DNA of 64,000 nt from Bacteroidota bacterium (GCA_024679565.1 JAIBDD010000012.1:1-64000), one strand, 5' to 3'; shown: positions 18,791-28,218, counted from the stretch's first letter. A program made the numbers and translations. Notes: generated from the sequence alone by a model not told the origin.

Positions 18791-19873
18791 CTATTTAACA
18801 CATGAGTACACTATGTACTTTTCATTCTCAGCTACCACCTCTACGCTGTTAAATACCTTATCTAAGTGAGTCTTATAGTTTAAATGATGGTTTGCAACAA
18901 CACGCAATTCGCCGCCTGGTTTAAGGATTCGATGTGACTCCTTGAAAAGTCTAATGGGAAGACTAATATCGATTTCATGTTCTATATGAAAAGGTGGATT
19001 GGTAAGAACAACATCAAATGAATCAGGGGCAAAGCTGTCCAGCGTATGCAGATGATGAAATAAAGCGTTGTCACCTTCCACATTAAGTTTGGCACTCTCT
19101 AAAGCTAAATATGAATCATCAACAAAATGAACAGTAGATTTTGGGCTTTTTTGCAATACGACTTTTCCAATAATTCCATTCCCACAACCCAAATCCAGAA
19201 CAGACATTTCGTTTTTGAGTTCAGGTAAATTTTGTATCAAAAGCTGACTTGCATGATCTAAGGAATTTGATGAAAAAACGCCAAAATATTGACGAATTGT
19301 GTCGTTTTCGTGTGAATAAGTGCTAATTACGTCTCTTTTTTGTCTTTTTTTAGGTGTTTTTAAAATCAGTAATCTCGACTTTTTTATCGCTTTGGACTGA
19401 CTCACATCGTCAAAATATCTCTCCGATATTTCAACCATTTGCTTGCTAAAATGACGTGTCATAAACGAACAAATCATCTGACCTTTCACACTCGCATGCT
19501 GAGTGAAATGATCTAGAAACAATTCAAAAAGGTCTAAAGATTTAGGAATCTTCATCAGCCCGATGGTCGGTTTTAACGCCGGTTTGGCAAGAGGTGTTAA
19601 AAAAGAATAAGACCACTTGACCTTATTTTCAGCAATGTTTTTAGAAATCGCTCCTTGTTGAGAAGCAGAATCAACTACAACATAATGGTTTTTTGCATCG
19701 ACTTGAGCCGTCAAATAACCAAATGAATCACCGTAAGTAATTACATTGGATTTGGTGGTGTCAAAGTCTTTTAATTGAAGGAGTATGTGCTCGTCAGCCG
19801 CACTCCATGCTTGAAGTGATCTGTTTGTTGAAGCAGGGTAACGTTTTATTTTTAACCCTTGAGTTTTGTGCAT
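18791..19873 (-). CDS. RlmG/RsmC-like class I SAM methyltransferase
   Basis: A 360-residue protein. The N-terminal half (1-170) is a catalytically silent methyltransferase-like domain. The C-terminal half carries SAM motif I VLDLGCGNGIIG and the N-methylating motif TNPPFH. This two-domain layout matches RlmG (23S rRNA G1835 N2-methylation) and RsmC (16S G1207). The N-terminal part and overall length favour RlmG. The ATG at 19873 is preferred over an upstream TTG that lies inside the -7 box. Cytosolic; no operon partner. Confidence 0.75.
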   Translation of the reverse strand: MHKTQGLKIKRYPASTNRSLQAWSAADEHILLQLKDFDTTKSNVITYGDSFGYLTAQVDAKNHYVVVDSASQQGAISKNIAENKVKWSYSFLTPLAKPALKPTIGLMKIPKSLDLFELFLDHFTQHASVKGQMICSFMTRHFSKQMVEISERYFDDVSQSKAIKKSRLLILKTPKKRQKRDVISTYSHENDTIRQYFGVFSSNSLDHASQLLIQNLPELKNEMSVLDLGCGNGIIGKVVLQKSPKSTVHFVDDSYLALESAKLNVEGDNALFHHLHTLDSFAPDSFDVVLTNPPFHIEHEIDISLPIRLFKESHRILKPGGELRVVANHHLNYKTHLDKVFNSVEVVAENEKYIVYSCVK

Positions 19874-19876
19874 AGG

Positions 19877-19884
19877 CAAAGGTA
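19877..19884 (-). promoter_or_regulatory. -7 promoter element (TACCTTTG), probable leaderless start
   Basis: An exact TAnnTTTG on the minus strand, ending 3 nt before the ATG at 19873. Confidence 0.55.
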
Positions 19885-19910
19885 CACTGACTATTCTTTC
19901 TGTAACGTTT

Positions 19911-20050
19911 TTAGTTTTTAAAATACTTGTATAGCTGATGCACAGGGCGTCGTGTAATTAGCCTTCTCAGAATGTAGAAATCATCATTTCGGCTGTCATA
20001 TTTTACTTTTTCCTTGGAAAGTAGTGTTTCAACTCCTTTGTCATTTTGAA
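19911..20050 (-). other. Coding-like stretch without a usable start codon
   Basis: After the bioY stop, a minus-strand frame stays open to a TAA at 19911-19913. It reads like a real protein end: VRIQNDKGVETLLSKEKVKY followed by a basic tail ending HQLYKYFKN. Upstream the frame runs into the 3' end of bioY and meets a TAG with no ATG, GTG or TTG in between; only ATT or ATA codons could start it. It may be a decayed gene 3' end or a peptide using a rare start. Family not recognised. Confidence 0.25.
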
Positions 20051-20065
20051 TTCTTACCGTGTGAC

Positions 20066-20590
20066 TTATGCGCGCAGGCGCTTGGGTACACCAACGTAAT
20101 TCACGACCAAACTAGCCAAGATGCTCTTAATCAATAAGGAAGGCATCAGCCTTAGAAAGATGTAAGTAAAGCCTATAAAACTAAAACCAGCAAAATAATT
20201 GTAGATAACAGCGAACATAATCAGTGTCACATGGGCTACCAAAAACAACATTAAAGCCTTGAAGAAACCTGTGCTGTTATTTTGCAAAATAACAACTGAT
20301 AAACTCATTACCGGGAACCCAATCACAAAACCAGCAGAAGGTGAAAGTAATATAGCTGGATTGGCTTCAAACCCACTGAATATTGGCAACCCTGCAAGTC
20401 CAGCCAATATATAAATGACAGCTGCAAAAACCGCAGACCAGCGAAACCAGTACGCAGTGACAACAAGTACAAAAGTTTGCAGTGTAAGTGGAATCGTCGG
20501 GATGTCGATTGACAATGGACCAATTAAAATTAAAGCGATAAGTGATATTACGAGCTTCGTTACAAAAGGTCCAACTGCATCATTGCTCAT
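20066..20590 (-). CDS. bioY: BioY-family biotin transporter
   Basis: A 174-residue membrane protein with about five to six hydrophobic segments. The BioY hallmarks are an early IPTIPLTLQTFVLVV segment, then GLAGLPIFSGF and SPSAGFVIGFP (normally xPTGGYLIGF). BioY is the substrate-binding S component of biotin ECF transporters and can work with the shared EcfA/T module; none is encoded nearby. The start overlaps the upstream exported-protein gene by 11 nt, so the three genes from 21463 downward form one operon. Confidence 0.82.
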   Translation of the reverse strand: MSNDAVGPFVTKLVISLIALILIGPLSIDIPTIPLTLQTFVLVVTAYWFRWSAVFAAVIYILAGLAGLPIFSGFEANPAILLSPSAGFVIGFPVMSLSVVILQNNSTGFFKALMLFLVAHVTLIMFAVIYNYFAGFSFIGFTYIFLRLMPSLLIKSILASLVVNYVGVPKRLRA

Positions 20591-21041
20591 ACAGCGTGTA
20601 GATTATGTCTGTATTGTATGTGTTTGCAGGAAGGGATAATGATATTCCGTCTAATTTGTATTGTAAGTATATATTGTTGAGGGCTCCCTGGCCTTGCAAT
20701 ACGGTTTGGGGCATATTCCGAATTTGTGTGTAGTTGGAGCAACCCCAAAGTGAGCCGTTTCCGTTCCCAGAGCTTGTCCGTCGAACGTATACCTTAACAT
20801 TGTTGTCCCAATTGATATCTGATTTGCTTACGGTTACACGCCAATACGCTTGTCTTCTCAAGTTTTTGATGTCCAAGCGAACACCGTCTTGCTTGCTTTC
20901 GGTTTCTAAGCTGTAGTCTTCTCCGGGTTGAATGTTTGCTAAGTTGAAGGAGAAATCTACACTACCACGAATAAGTATTTGTTGTCCAAAGGCCGTTGTA
21001 GCTACAACTATCAGAAAGAGGCATATCGCTGATTTTTTCAT
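20580..21041 (-). CDS. Small exported beta-rich protein, function unknown
   Basis: A 153-residue protein with a clear signal peptide (residues 1-20, ending AFGQ). The remainder is predicted beta-rich, with strands such as YWRVTVSKSDI, VKVYVRRTSS and the C-terminal IIYTLYEQ, and a single Cys. The strand pattern resembles the gene immediately upstream, and both end with a tyrosine-rich strand, so I infer two related beta-sandwich proteins. Adhesin or pilus-like subunits are possible but not shown. Start and stop overlap both neighbours (TAATG with the upstream gene), indicating translational coupling. Confidence 0.6.
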   Translation of the reverse strand: MKKSAICLFLIVVATTAFGQQILIRGSVDFSFNLANIQPGEDYSLETESKQDGVRLDIKNLRRQAYWRVTVSKSDINWDNNVKVYVRRTSSGNGNGSLWGCSNYTQIRNMPQTVLQGQGALNNIYLQYKLDGISLSLPANTYNTDIIYTLYEQ

Positions 21042-21463
21042 TAGTCGCTGCTGGTATAAGTGATGGTTAGATATGTCTTATCGTCGTCTACTACCAACTG
21101 GTCTATGTCGGTTAATTTTAATTCATAAATCAATTGATGACCAAAACGTATGCCACGACGGGTACAACCTCCACCAATTCTATTGACAACAACCTGAGGT
21201 TGATTTGATAATGTGATAGAGTTGGAATATCGCCTACCCCATGTTTCTCGGCCGTTTTGTTGAAGGTCTTTAACTTCTAAATTTACGGCTAATCCATCCG
21301 GAACACTCCCTGAGGTAATCTGAGCATATACCTTGCGGTAACTTCCTCGATATTTTCGCGAGCAACTATAATTAAGCCACGTGTTGTCATCTTTAGATTC
21401 TTCAGTTTCTCCTGGCTTGTCGCCAGCACGATCAGGGAGGCTAAACCCTAACTCCTCATTCAT
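21041..21463 (-). CDS. Beta-rich unknown protein, possibly with a damaged or missing N-terminus
   Basis: A 140-residue frame from the ATG at 21463. The start is preceded directly by an in-frame TAG and, 3 nt upstream, by a near-match -7 box (TGTCTTTG, 21467-21474). There is no signal peptide, although the coupled downstream partner has one. An overlapping frame upstream reads MARVYNFTLNVFVDE before a stop at the ATG, which could be a lost N-terminal strand. The body has strands YRKVYAQITSG, LAVNLEVKDL and TYLTITYTSSD and two cysteines. Not a family I recognise. Confidence 0.55.
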   Translation of the reverse strand: MNEELGFSLPDRAGDKPGETEESKDDNTWLNYSCSRKYRGSYRKVYAQITSGSVPDGLAVNLEVKDLQQNGRETWGRRYSNSITLSNQPQVVVNRIGGGCTRRGIRFGHQLIYELKLTDIDQLVVDDDKTYLTITYTSSD

Positions 21464-21501
21464 CTACAAAGACATTCAAGGTAAAGTTGTATACTCGTGC
21501 C

Positions 21502-22815
21502 ATGCTATATGGCTTGTTAAAGTTTGCCCTATCTTATGCAACAAGGAAATACTTTGTTCATATCAATATATTGAATGAAGATAAAATCCCTTCCGACAAA
21601 CCGGTTCTTCTTCTTCCCAACCATCGCAGTGCGTTTATGGACCCTATTGTGATTGCTTCTCAAATGCGACGTACAACGTATTTTCTTGTCCGTGGAGAAT
21701 CATTCAATAATCCAACTATGGTTAAATTGTTCAATAGGCTAAAGATGATACCTATCTATAGACGTGAACATGATCCAGATAAGGTTGGACAAAACAAAGA
21801 CATCTTTAAATACTGTCACCAATTGATGGAAAAGAATGGATGCTTAATGATTTTTCCTGAAGGAATCTGTCAGACAAAATACACGCTAGCACCACTGAAG
21901 GCCGGTACCGCTCGTATTGCACTGGAGGCCGAAGCTAAAAATGACTTTAACTTAGATATCCATATGATTCCTGTTGGGATTAATTATTCTAACCCGCATC
22001 GTTTCCGTGGTAACCTAACGATTGATGTTGGAGACCCCATTAAACCAATCGATTTTAAAGCGCAATATGAAGAGAACCAATGGGAAGCAGTTAATGAATT
22101 AACGAGTGCAATAGAAAAGGAACTTTTAAAAAGGATAATTACCGTAGAGGACCAGGAACAGATACGAACAGTATTACATATTGAAAAACTATTTCAAGGG
22201 AGTGCAGCAGATCATCCATTTGATACAGGTGATTGGCATCAAACGCGAAAAGGTATAAACGAGTTTATCGATAAAAACAAAACAACAGATAGTGAAGCGT
22301 TTGAGCAATTCGAAACAAGGTTGAGTAGTTATGTAGGGACACTTCAACGACTAGGTGTTGAAAAGAACGCCTCATTGATTAACCAATCAGGAAGAAAGGT
22401 TAGCCGTAAAATAGTACTCAAATTTCTTACACTTATTGTAGGCTTCCCGCTATTCATTATAAGTATCGTATTACACATATTACCCTTTCAAATCACAAGA
22501 ACCCTATCACTTAAAGTGGTGAAACGCGTGGATTTTATGGGCTCTGTGGCAATGGCACTAGGTTTATTGGTGTTTACAATTTTTGGTACGCTTGAAACAT
22601 ATATTGTACATCAGGTATTCAATAATTGGTGGATTACGGTTGGATTTTTCCTTGTTTGGCCAAGTTTAGGATTGCTGGCTTACGGATACTTAGCAGAGTG
22701 GGTTAAGCTTAGAGAAGCGTATAGATGGGTTAGGGTAGGTACCAAACGACTGTCGATACTAAGGCAGTTGAAAAAGGACAAAAAGGCTTTGTTGTCGTAT
22801 CTGACTAATGCCTGA
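21502..22815 (+). CDS. PlsC-type lysophospholipid acyltransferase
   Basis: A 437-residue membrane-associated acyltransferase. The catalytic NHRSAFMD (NHx4D) motif lies at about 35-42, the glycerol-phosphate-binding region around RGESFNN, and the FPEG motif at about 120. After the 230-residue catalytic domain comes a helical region and then about three hydrophobic segments (about 310-400), unlike minimal PlsC of 240 residues. It acylates lysophosphatidate or a related lipid at the inner membrane. The ATG at 21502 is preferred over a TTG at 21487. The gene converges on the Omp85 gene with a 3-nt gap. Confidence 0.82.
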   Translation: MLYGLLKFALSYATRKYFVHINILNEDKIPSDKPVLLLPNHRSAFMDPIVIASQMRRTTYFLVRGESFNNPTMVKLFNRLKMIPIYRREHDPDKVGQNKDIFKYCHQLMEKNGCLMIFPEGICQTKYTLAPLKAGTARIALEAEAKNDFNLDIHMIPVGINYSNPHRFRGNLTIDVGDPIKPIDFKAQYEENQWEAVNELTSAIEKELLKRIITVEDQEQIRTVLHIEKLFQGSAADHPFDTGDWHQTRKGINEFIDKNKTTDSEAFEQFETRLSSYVGTLQRLGVEKNASLINQSGRKVSRKIVLKFLTLIVGFPLFIISIVLHILPFQITRTLSLKVVKRVDFMGSVAMALGLLVFTIFGTLETYIVHQVFNNWWITVGFFLVWPSLGLLAYGYLAEWVKLREAYRWVRVGTKRLSILRQLKKDKKALLSYLTNA

Positions 22816-22818
22816 ACG

Positions 22819-24606
22819 TTATAAATAATTAACGATACCAAAATGAATTTTGGCTTGGCTAAACTTAATTCCGTTGCCTTGCTCACTGCCCAGGGCGTAT
22901 GCCAATGTTAATATTCCGGAATTGACATCTAGGTGAACACCTGCGCCAAAACCATAAGGGTAGTCGGTCACTAGCCCCAACTCAGGGTCGCTTTTATTTT
23001 CTGTATAAGCAGCATTTGCAAATAATTGAAAAAAGGCATTTTCACCTAAAATATATCGATATTCAATTCCGACCATTGTATAGCTATTGGCCAATAACGA
23101 CTCTTCATTAAATCCTCGAAGAGAACGCGTTCCGCCAAATCTATATAAGTCGTTTACAAACACCGTTTCTGTAATTAACTGTTTGCCGCTCACTAATCCA
23201 ACGGCCGTACTTTTTTTGCCAAGCGGGAAAAACAACGATACACTATAATTAAACTCCGCCTGTAGAGATTTTAAATCGATCGAGTCATACACGTTATACG
23301 TTTCATTATTTACGTTGGTGAACAGCACCTGCTCTATGCGGATGTCTTTCTGCACACGCCGTTGACCTACATTGCCATCAATCTCGATGTCAAAACCTTT
23401 CCTTGGATTTAATGGATTGTCTAAGCGACTTCTTTTTAATTGCAAACCATAACTCGTAGTGCTTACTGGATTTTGGATTGGTATACTTTGGGTTAGTCGA
23501 ATTGAACTTGTGTCAGCAAAAATGAGTGCTGACTGTGCATTTTGCACGTAGATTTTTAAAAAGTCAGTTCCTTCAAATAGGTAACGAAACCCCAGTTTCG
23601 TTTTTAAGTTGAAAAATTGAGTATCGAACTTGATGTACTCAAAGTTTCCATCAATTCCCATTGGGCTTTTTAGTAAATAGGGGATTTCGCCACTCATTTT
23701 AAGCTGTTGCGAGCGTGCAGCAAAACTTTTCCAATGTAAGTCGTACCCTATGCCACGCCTTAAGAGGTTTTGTAGACTTAAATTTACCTCACCAGTGATC
23801 AATAAATTATTCTGCGAACCCGATGTATTAGGAGCAAAACCAATAATGCCGTCGGCTTGATCTGTTCGTCTATGCTTTAAATACAGCGTAATCCGTACAC
23901 GTTGGCCAGCGAAGTATATTCTAGGATTATGAGTAATAGTGACAAATGGTAACTTCGATAGTTTCTCACGAATCTTAACCGCAACTTTTTCACTATACGG
24001 CATGTTTGGTTCAATGTCCAAATATTGATAAAGAAAGCTCTTCGACACTTGTGCATCACCTACCATGGTTATCGTGTCAAATTCAAAATATCGGTTTTGA
24101 ATGACCGTCAATTTCCCTTCAACTACACCGTTTTCTGATGATTTAATGCTGTCGAGTTTTACTTGCGCAAAAGGAAATCCATGATTCTCCCCATAGCTAA
24201 GAATACGCTCAACCATACGACTATAAGCTGTTCTGTTGATTGGTTTGTCGTGAATTGCACCGATACTAACACCAGTTTCTTGCATCCAATTTATGGCCCG
24301 TTCATTGTACGTTAGTTTGGCCCAACTAAACCTGTTGCCTACATATATCTTGGCTGTAATTTGAGTACTGTCGACAGAGAAAGAATCAATGGATGCACTT
24401 AAGTAACCGTCATTGTGAAAATTAGATACCCACTCTTTTAGATAATTTTTTGCTGCAATAGCATCGCTAAACGTGGATTTGGGACTTTCGGATTGCAGTA
24501 CTTTTTGAGCTCCCGTGTCAACACCGATGTATCTACACGTCATAGTAGATTGTGCCATTAAACCAAAGGCACAAAACAGACATAGATTCAACAGTATTAA
24601 TTTCAT
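22819..24606 (-). CDS. Omp85/BamA-TamA superfamily outer-membrane protein
   Basis: A 595-residue exported protein from the ATG at 24606 (an ATG four codons upstream is also possible); the signal peptide ends LMAQ. Residues of about 25-220 resemble POTRA-like beta-alpha repeats. The C-terminal barrel includes FGGTRSLRGFNEESLL, the RGF motif of loop L6 in Omp85 proteins, and YPYGFGAGVHLDVNSGIL near the end. It is shorter than BamA, so it is more like a TamA, patatin-associated or FhaC-like member. Role: insertion or export of an envelope protein; partner unknown. Confidence 0.75.
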   Translation of the reverse strand: MKLILLNLCLFCAFGLMAQSTMTCRYIGVDTGAQKVLQSESPKSTFSDAIAAKNYLKEWVSNFHNDGYLSASIDSFSVDSTQITAKIYVGNRFSWAKLTYNERAINWMQETGVSIGAIHDKPINRTAYSRMVERILSYGENHGFPFAQVKLDSIKSSENGVVEGKLTVIQNRYFEFDTITMVGDAQVSKSFLYQYLDIEPNMPYSEKVAVKIREKLSKLPFVTITHNPRIYFAGQRVRITLYLKHRRTDQADGIIGFAPNTSGSQNNLLITGEVNLSLQNLLRRGIGYDLHWKSFAARSQQLKMSGEIPYLLKSPMGIDGNFEYIKFDTQFFNLKTKLGFRYLFEGTDFLKIYVQNAQSALIFADTSSIRLTQSIPIQNPVSTTSYGLQLKRSRLDNPLNPRKGFDIEIDGNVGQRRVQKDIRIEQVLFTNVNNETYNVYDSIDLKSLQAEFNYSVSLFFPLGKKSTAVGLVSGKQLITETVFVNDLYRFGGTRSLRGFNEESLLANSYTMVGIEYRYILGENAFFQLFANAAYTENKSDPELGLVTDYPYGFGAGVHLDVNSGILTLAYALGSEQGNGIKFSQAKIHFGIVNYL

Positions 24607-24701
24607 AAATGCGGCCATCTCGTGTTGTTATAAACGGCGTTGGTAAAGATACATTACCTCACTATTTAATACTTGCGTATAATTTAACTGTGACTTTATT
24701 C

Positions 24702-25388
24702 TCATTTTCTTTTGGCGGTTGTGTGAAAAGCCTTCAAATAATCCGGTTCGAAATAGGCGGTGTCTTCAAATGTTTTGGCTTTCCATTTGTTAACTGCAAG
24801 CGGTCCCATAAACCGTGCGGACAAGAAATCATCGACATGCCATTGAAGGTTTGGGTGATTAATTTCTTTGTAAGATTTCTCAGCACCTGAGCCAAAGATA
24901 TGTATGTTGTTTTCTGTCAATAATTCACTAAAAGATTCAGTTGTAACAACGAGAGGCGCTGGTGTAAACGCACAAGTTAAGTCAGGGTTGTAAATAGCCG
25001 TAAATATTTCCATACGACGTGCATCAATGGCTGGGCAAATGAGCTGGCCGTCGAGATTATCGTTAGATTCAATGAAGCCTGAGGCCATAAGGGTTAAAGA
25101 ATTTATTGAAATAAGCGGAATGTTAAGCGCATAACACAATCCTTTCGCCACAGAAGTCCCAATTCGTAAACCTGTATAGGAACCAGGGCCTGAACTTAAT
25201 GCGACGGCATCAATGTCTCCGATAACAAGATTACTCGCTGTAACCAGTTTATCAATAAGAACGGTTGCGACGGCAGCATGCTTAAAAGACGCATCTTCTT
25301 TTAAGAATCCTAGGCAGGTTTTTGATTCATTAAAAAGTGCTACAGAACATATTGTACCAGATGTCTCAATACACAGGATAATTGCCAT
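24702..25388 (-). CDS. tsaB: tRNA threonylcarbamoyladenosine biosynthesis protein TsaB
   Basis: A 228-residue ASKHA-fold protein. The N-terminus MAIILCIETSGTICSVAL and the motif LSSGPGSYTGLRIGTSVAKG identify TsaB, the non-catalytic partner of TsaD and TsaE in making t6A37 on ANN-decoding tRNAs. The ATG at 25388 matches the family N-terminus; the longer frame to 25403 overlaps the promoter. A near-match -7 box (CATCTTTG) ends 4 nt upstream. TsaD and TsaE are not in this window. Confidence 0.93.
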   Translation of the reverse strand: MAIILCIETSGTICSVALFNESKTCLGFLKEDASFKHAAVATVLIDKLVTASNLVIGDIDAVALSSGPGSYTGLRIGTSVAKGLCYALNIPLISINSLTLMASGFIESNDNLDGQLICPAIDARRMEIFTAIYNPDLTCAFTPAPLVVTTESFSELLTENNIHIFGSGAEKSYKEINHPNLQWHVDDFLSARFMGPLAVNKWKAKTFEDTAYFEPDYLKAFHTTAKRK

Positions 25389-25392
25389 TGTG

Positions 25393-25400
25393 CAAAGATG
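25393..25400 (-). promoter_or_regulatory. Near-match -7 element (CATCTTTG) for tsaB
   Basis: One mismatch to TAnnTTTG (C for the first T), ending 4 nt before the tsaB ATG. The geometry is the same as that of the exact-match leaderless promoters elsewhere in the window. Confidence 0.35.
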
Positions 25401-25478
25401 CATGAATTTGAAGCAAATGACCTGAAATTCTTAAAGTTGGAATATCTAATATTGCGTCAAATCTGTTATAAAGATAAA

Positions 25479-27518
25479 ATGATAAAACCACCAGTTTGTC
25501 CCATAAATCCTCATCAAATTGAAACACACGGTGATGTACGTGTTGATGATTACTATTGGTTGAATAACCGTGAAGATGCGGAAGTTATAAAATATCTGGA
25601 AGCCGAAAATGACTATTCCAATAGTGTAATGAAGGATACGGAGTCGTTGCAAAAGCGGTTATACGACGAAATGTTGGGAAGGATAAAACAAGACGATAGC
25701 TCGGTACCCTATTTTCTTAATGGATACTGGTATTATACAGTGGTTCAAGAAAACAAAGAGTATCCGGTTTTTTGCCGCAAAAAAGATTCTTTAAGCAATC
25801 CAGAAATTGTATTACTTGATGTAAATGCACTTGCAGAAGGTAAATCGTTTTGTCAAATTGGAGGATTATCTGTGAGTCCAGACAACAAAAAGCTCGCCTA
25901 TGCGGTAGACTTTGTTAGTCGGCGGATCTATACCATTTACATTAAGGACTTAGAAACGGGAGAGATTTCTGCTCAAACCATTACGCAAACATCTGGAGGG
26001 GCAACTTGGGCTAACGACAACAATACATTGTTTTATACAACCAAAGATTCGGAGACTTTGAGGTCGGATAAGATATTTAGGTATAGTATAAAAACGGACA
26101 AATCCACATTAGTGTATCATGAATTGGATGACACCTATAATGTATATGTACGTAAAACAAAGTCGAGACAGTACTTAGTTATATCTTCTCACAGCACACT
26201 CACCTCCGAACATCAAATATTAGCGGCAGATAATCCGGAAGGAAGTTTTACGGTTTTTAATAAAAGAGAAAGAGGTATTGAGCATGGTATTGCTCATTTT
26301 AATGATTCCTGGTATGTATTAACCAATTGGGAAGCCCCTAACTTTCGCTTAATGCAATGTGGTTTGACGGATACAGAAAAACAGCATTGGAAGGAATTGG
26401 TAGCTCATCGGCCCGATACGCTTCTTGATGGAATCGAACTTTTTAATGACTTTTTGGTCATGGAAGAACGCCATAATGCCCTTACACATATTCGTATTCG
26501 GCACATTAGCACTGGCAATGAACATTACATCAAAATGGATGATCCGGCTTACAGCTGCGGCACTGGAACAAACCCAGAATTTGATTCCAAGATACTTCGG
26601 TTTGGATATACTTCGCTGACAACACCTTATTCTGTGTTTGATTATGATATGGTGACCAAGGAAAAGGAATTGCTTAAAGAGCAAGAAGTTGTTGGTGGTT
26701 ACAACAAGGAAGAGTATGTATCTGAAAGGTTATTTATTACAGCCAGAGACGGTGTAGACGTGCCGGTGTCGTTGGTGTATAAAAAAGGGACGGTAAAAGA
26801 CGGCAAAGCACCTTTGTTGCTATACGCCTATGGAAGTTACGGTCATTCGATGGATCCACATTTTAGTTCCTACCGACTGAGTTTAATAGACCGTGGTTTT
26901 ATATATGCCATTGCGCACATAAGAGGAGGTGAAGAGTTGGGACGTGAGTGGTATGAGTCAGGTAAATTGCTAAACAAAAAGAATACGTTTTTCGATTTTA
27001 TAGATTGTGCCAAGCATTTGGTGAAGGAAAGCTATACGTCAACAAAAAATTTATATGCTATGGGCGGCAGTGCTGGTGGCTTATTAATGGGTGCAATAAT
27101 TAACCTCGAGCCAAAATTGTGGCGAGGTGTTGTAGCTCAAGTGCCTTTTGTTGATGTAGTAACCACGATGTTGGATGAGTCTATTCCACTAACAACTGGT
27201 GAGTTTGACGAATGGGGAAACCCAAAAGAGGAAACTTTTTATAATTACATAAAATCATATTCTCCTTACGACAATGTGGAGGCAAAAGATTATCCCAATA
27301 TGCTGGTAACAACGGGCTTACACGACAGTCAAGTTCAATACTGGGAACCAGCAAAATGGGTGGCAAAATTGAGGGCGTTAAAAACAGACAACAATATATT
27401 GTTGCTGAAAACCGAAATGGATTTCGGACACGGGGGAGCAAGCGGACGATTTGAGCGTATAAAGGAAATTGCCTTGGATTATGCCTTCCTATTAAAGCTG
27501 CAAAATATTAAAGAATAA
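25479..27518 (+). CDS. Oligopeptidase B-like S9 serine peptidase
   Basis: A 679-residue prolyl-oligopeptidase-family enzyme. The N-terminal region (from about 15, VRVDDYYWLNNREDAEVIKY) opens a seven-bladed propeller to about 400. The alpha/beta-hydrolase domain carries the nucleophile in GGSAGGLLMG, the acid near GLHDSQVQYWEP and the His in DFGHGGASGR. These motifs fit oligopeptidase B (PtrB), which cleaves peptides after basic residues. No signal peptide, so cytosolic. The ATG at 25479 is chosen because the upstream extension overlaps the tsaB promoter. A terminator follows the stop. Confidence 0.87.
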   Translation: MIKPPVCPINPHQIETHGDVRVDDYYWLNNREDAEVIKYLEAENDYSNSVMKDTESLQKRLYDEMLGRIKQDDSSVPYFLNGYWYYTVVQENKEYPVFCRKKDSLSNPEIVLLDVNALAEGKSFCQIGGLSVSPDNKKLAYAVDFVSRRIYTIYIKDLETGEISAQTITQTSGGATWANDNNTLFYTTKDSETLRSDKIFRYSIKTDKSTLVYHELDDTYNVYVRKTKSRQYLVISSHSTLTSEHQILAADNPEGSFTVFNKRERGIEHGIAHFNDSWYVLTNWEAPNFRLMQCGLTDTEKQHWKELVAHRPDTLLDGIELFNDFLVMEERHNALTHIRIRHISTGNEHYIKMDDPAYSCGTGTNPEFDSKILRFGYTSLTTPYSVFDYDMVTKEKELLKEQEVVGGYNKEEYVSERLFITARDGVDVPVSLVYKKGTVKDGKAPLLLYAYGSYGHSMDPHFSSYRLSLIDRGFIYAIAHIRGGEELGREWYESGKLLNKKNTFFDFIDCAKHLVKESYTSTKNLYAMGGSAGGLLMGAIINLEPKLWRGVVAQVPFVDVVTTMLDESIPLTTGEFDEWGNPKEETFYNYIKSYSPYDNVEAKDYPNMLVTTGLHDSQVQYWEPAKWVAKLRALKTDNNILLLKTEMDFGHGGASGRFERIKEIALDYAFLLKLQNIKE

Positions 27519-27546
27519 AAAAAGGGCCGGAAATGCCGACCCTTTT
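27516..27546. terminator. Bidirectional terminator between the S9 peptidase and YceI genes
   Basis: An inverted repeat, AAAAGGGCCGG and TGCCGACCCTTTT, with one mismatch and an AAA loop. A-rich and T-rich flanks let it act on both convergent transcripts. Confidence 0.65.
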
Positions 27547-27579
27547 CAATATTTCAAAAGTACCTAACTTTCAAAAAGA

Positions 27580-28218
27580 TTATTTAGATGCAACTAATGT
27601 TACATCAAATTCGATTTCATCCTTGATGAAATTGTCTTTTAAGAAAGCCCAATTTTCATCCGTGTTGTTATTTCCCCAAACAACACCCCAGTCATTTCTG
27701 TTAATTGCGAACTTGCTTGAAGCAGTCATACCAGCGTCAGTCATCTCAGTAGTTACTGGAATTTCAATCTCTTTAGTAATTCCTTTAATAGTTAAGTTTC
27801 CTTTAACCATGTCAGTACCGCCTGAAGTGATTTCAAATGATGCAGTTGGAAAAGAATCAACCATAAAGAAGTCTCCACTTTTTAAGTGACCCATTAATTT
27901 AGCAGTCATTTCTTCATTTGCTGGATTAGCTTCCGCTATCGACGTCATGTCAAGCGTAAAATTCCCAGCTTCAACTGCTCCGTCATTTGTTGAAAGAGAT
28001 CCAGCAGTAACAGTAACAGTTCCTGTGTGAGAACCATCCAATACTTTGGCTCCAGACCAATTTACTGTTGATTCGTCAAGGTTTACGTTGTACGTTACGC
28101 TTTCTACTGTTGCTTCAGCTGTTTCACCAGCTTCTTCTGTAGTTGTTGTTTTTGGGTTTCCACATGAAGCCAATAGTAGCCCGGTAGAAACAGATAAAAT
28201 TAATAATGTTTTTTTCAT
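27580..28218 (-). CDS. YceI-family lipoprotein
   Basis: A 212-residue protein. Lipobox LLASC places the acylated Cys at residue 19, followed by an acidic/threonine linker. From about residue 40 the YceI pattern appears (STVNWSGAKVLDGSHTGTV; SGDFFMVDSFPTASFEIT; KGNLTIKGITKEIEIP). YceI proteins are lipocalin-like barrels binding isoprenoid or other amphiphilic ligands. Here it would be membrane-anchored on the periplasmic or surface side. The gene is monocistronic, sharing a terminator with its convergent neighbour. Confidence 0.87.
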   Translation of the reverse strand: MKKTLLILSVSTGLLLASCGNPKTTTTEEAGETAEATVESVTYNVNLDESTVNWSGAKVLDGSHTGTVTVTAGSLSTNDGAVEAGNFTLDMTSIAEANPANEEMTAKLMGHLKSGDFFMVDSFPTASFEITSGGTDMVKGNLTIKGITKEIEIPVTTEMTDAGMTASSKFAINRNDWGVVWGNNNTDENWAFLKDNFIKDEIEFDVTLVASK

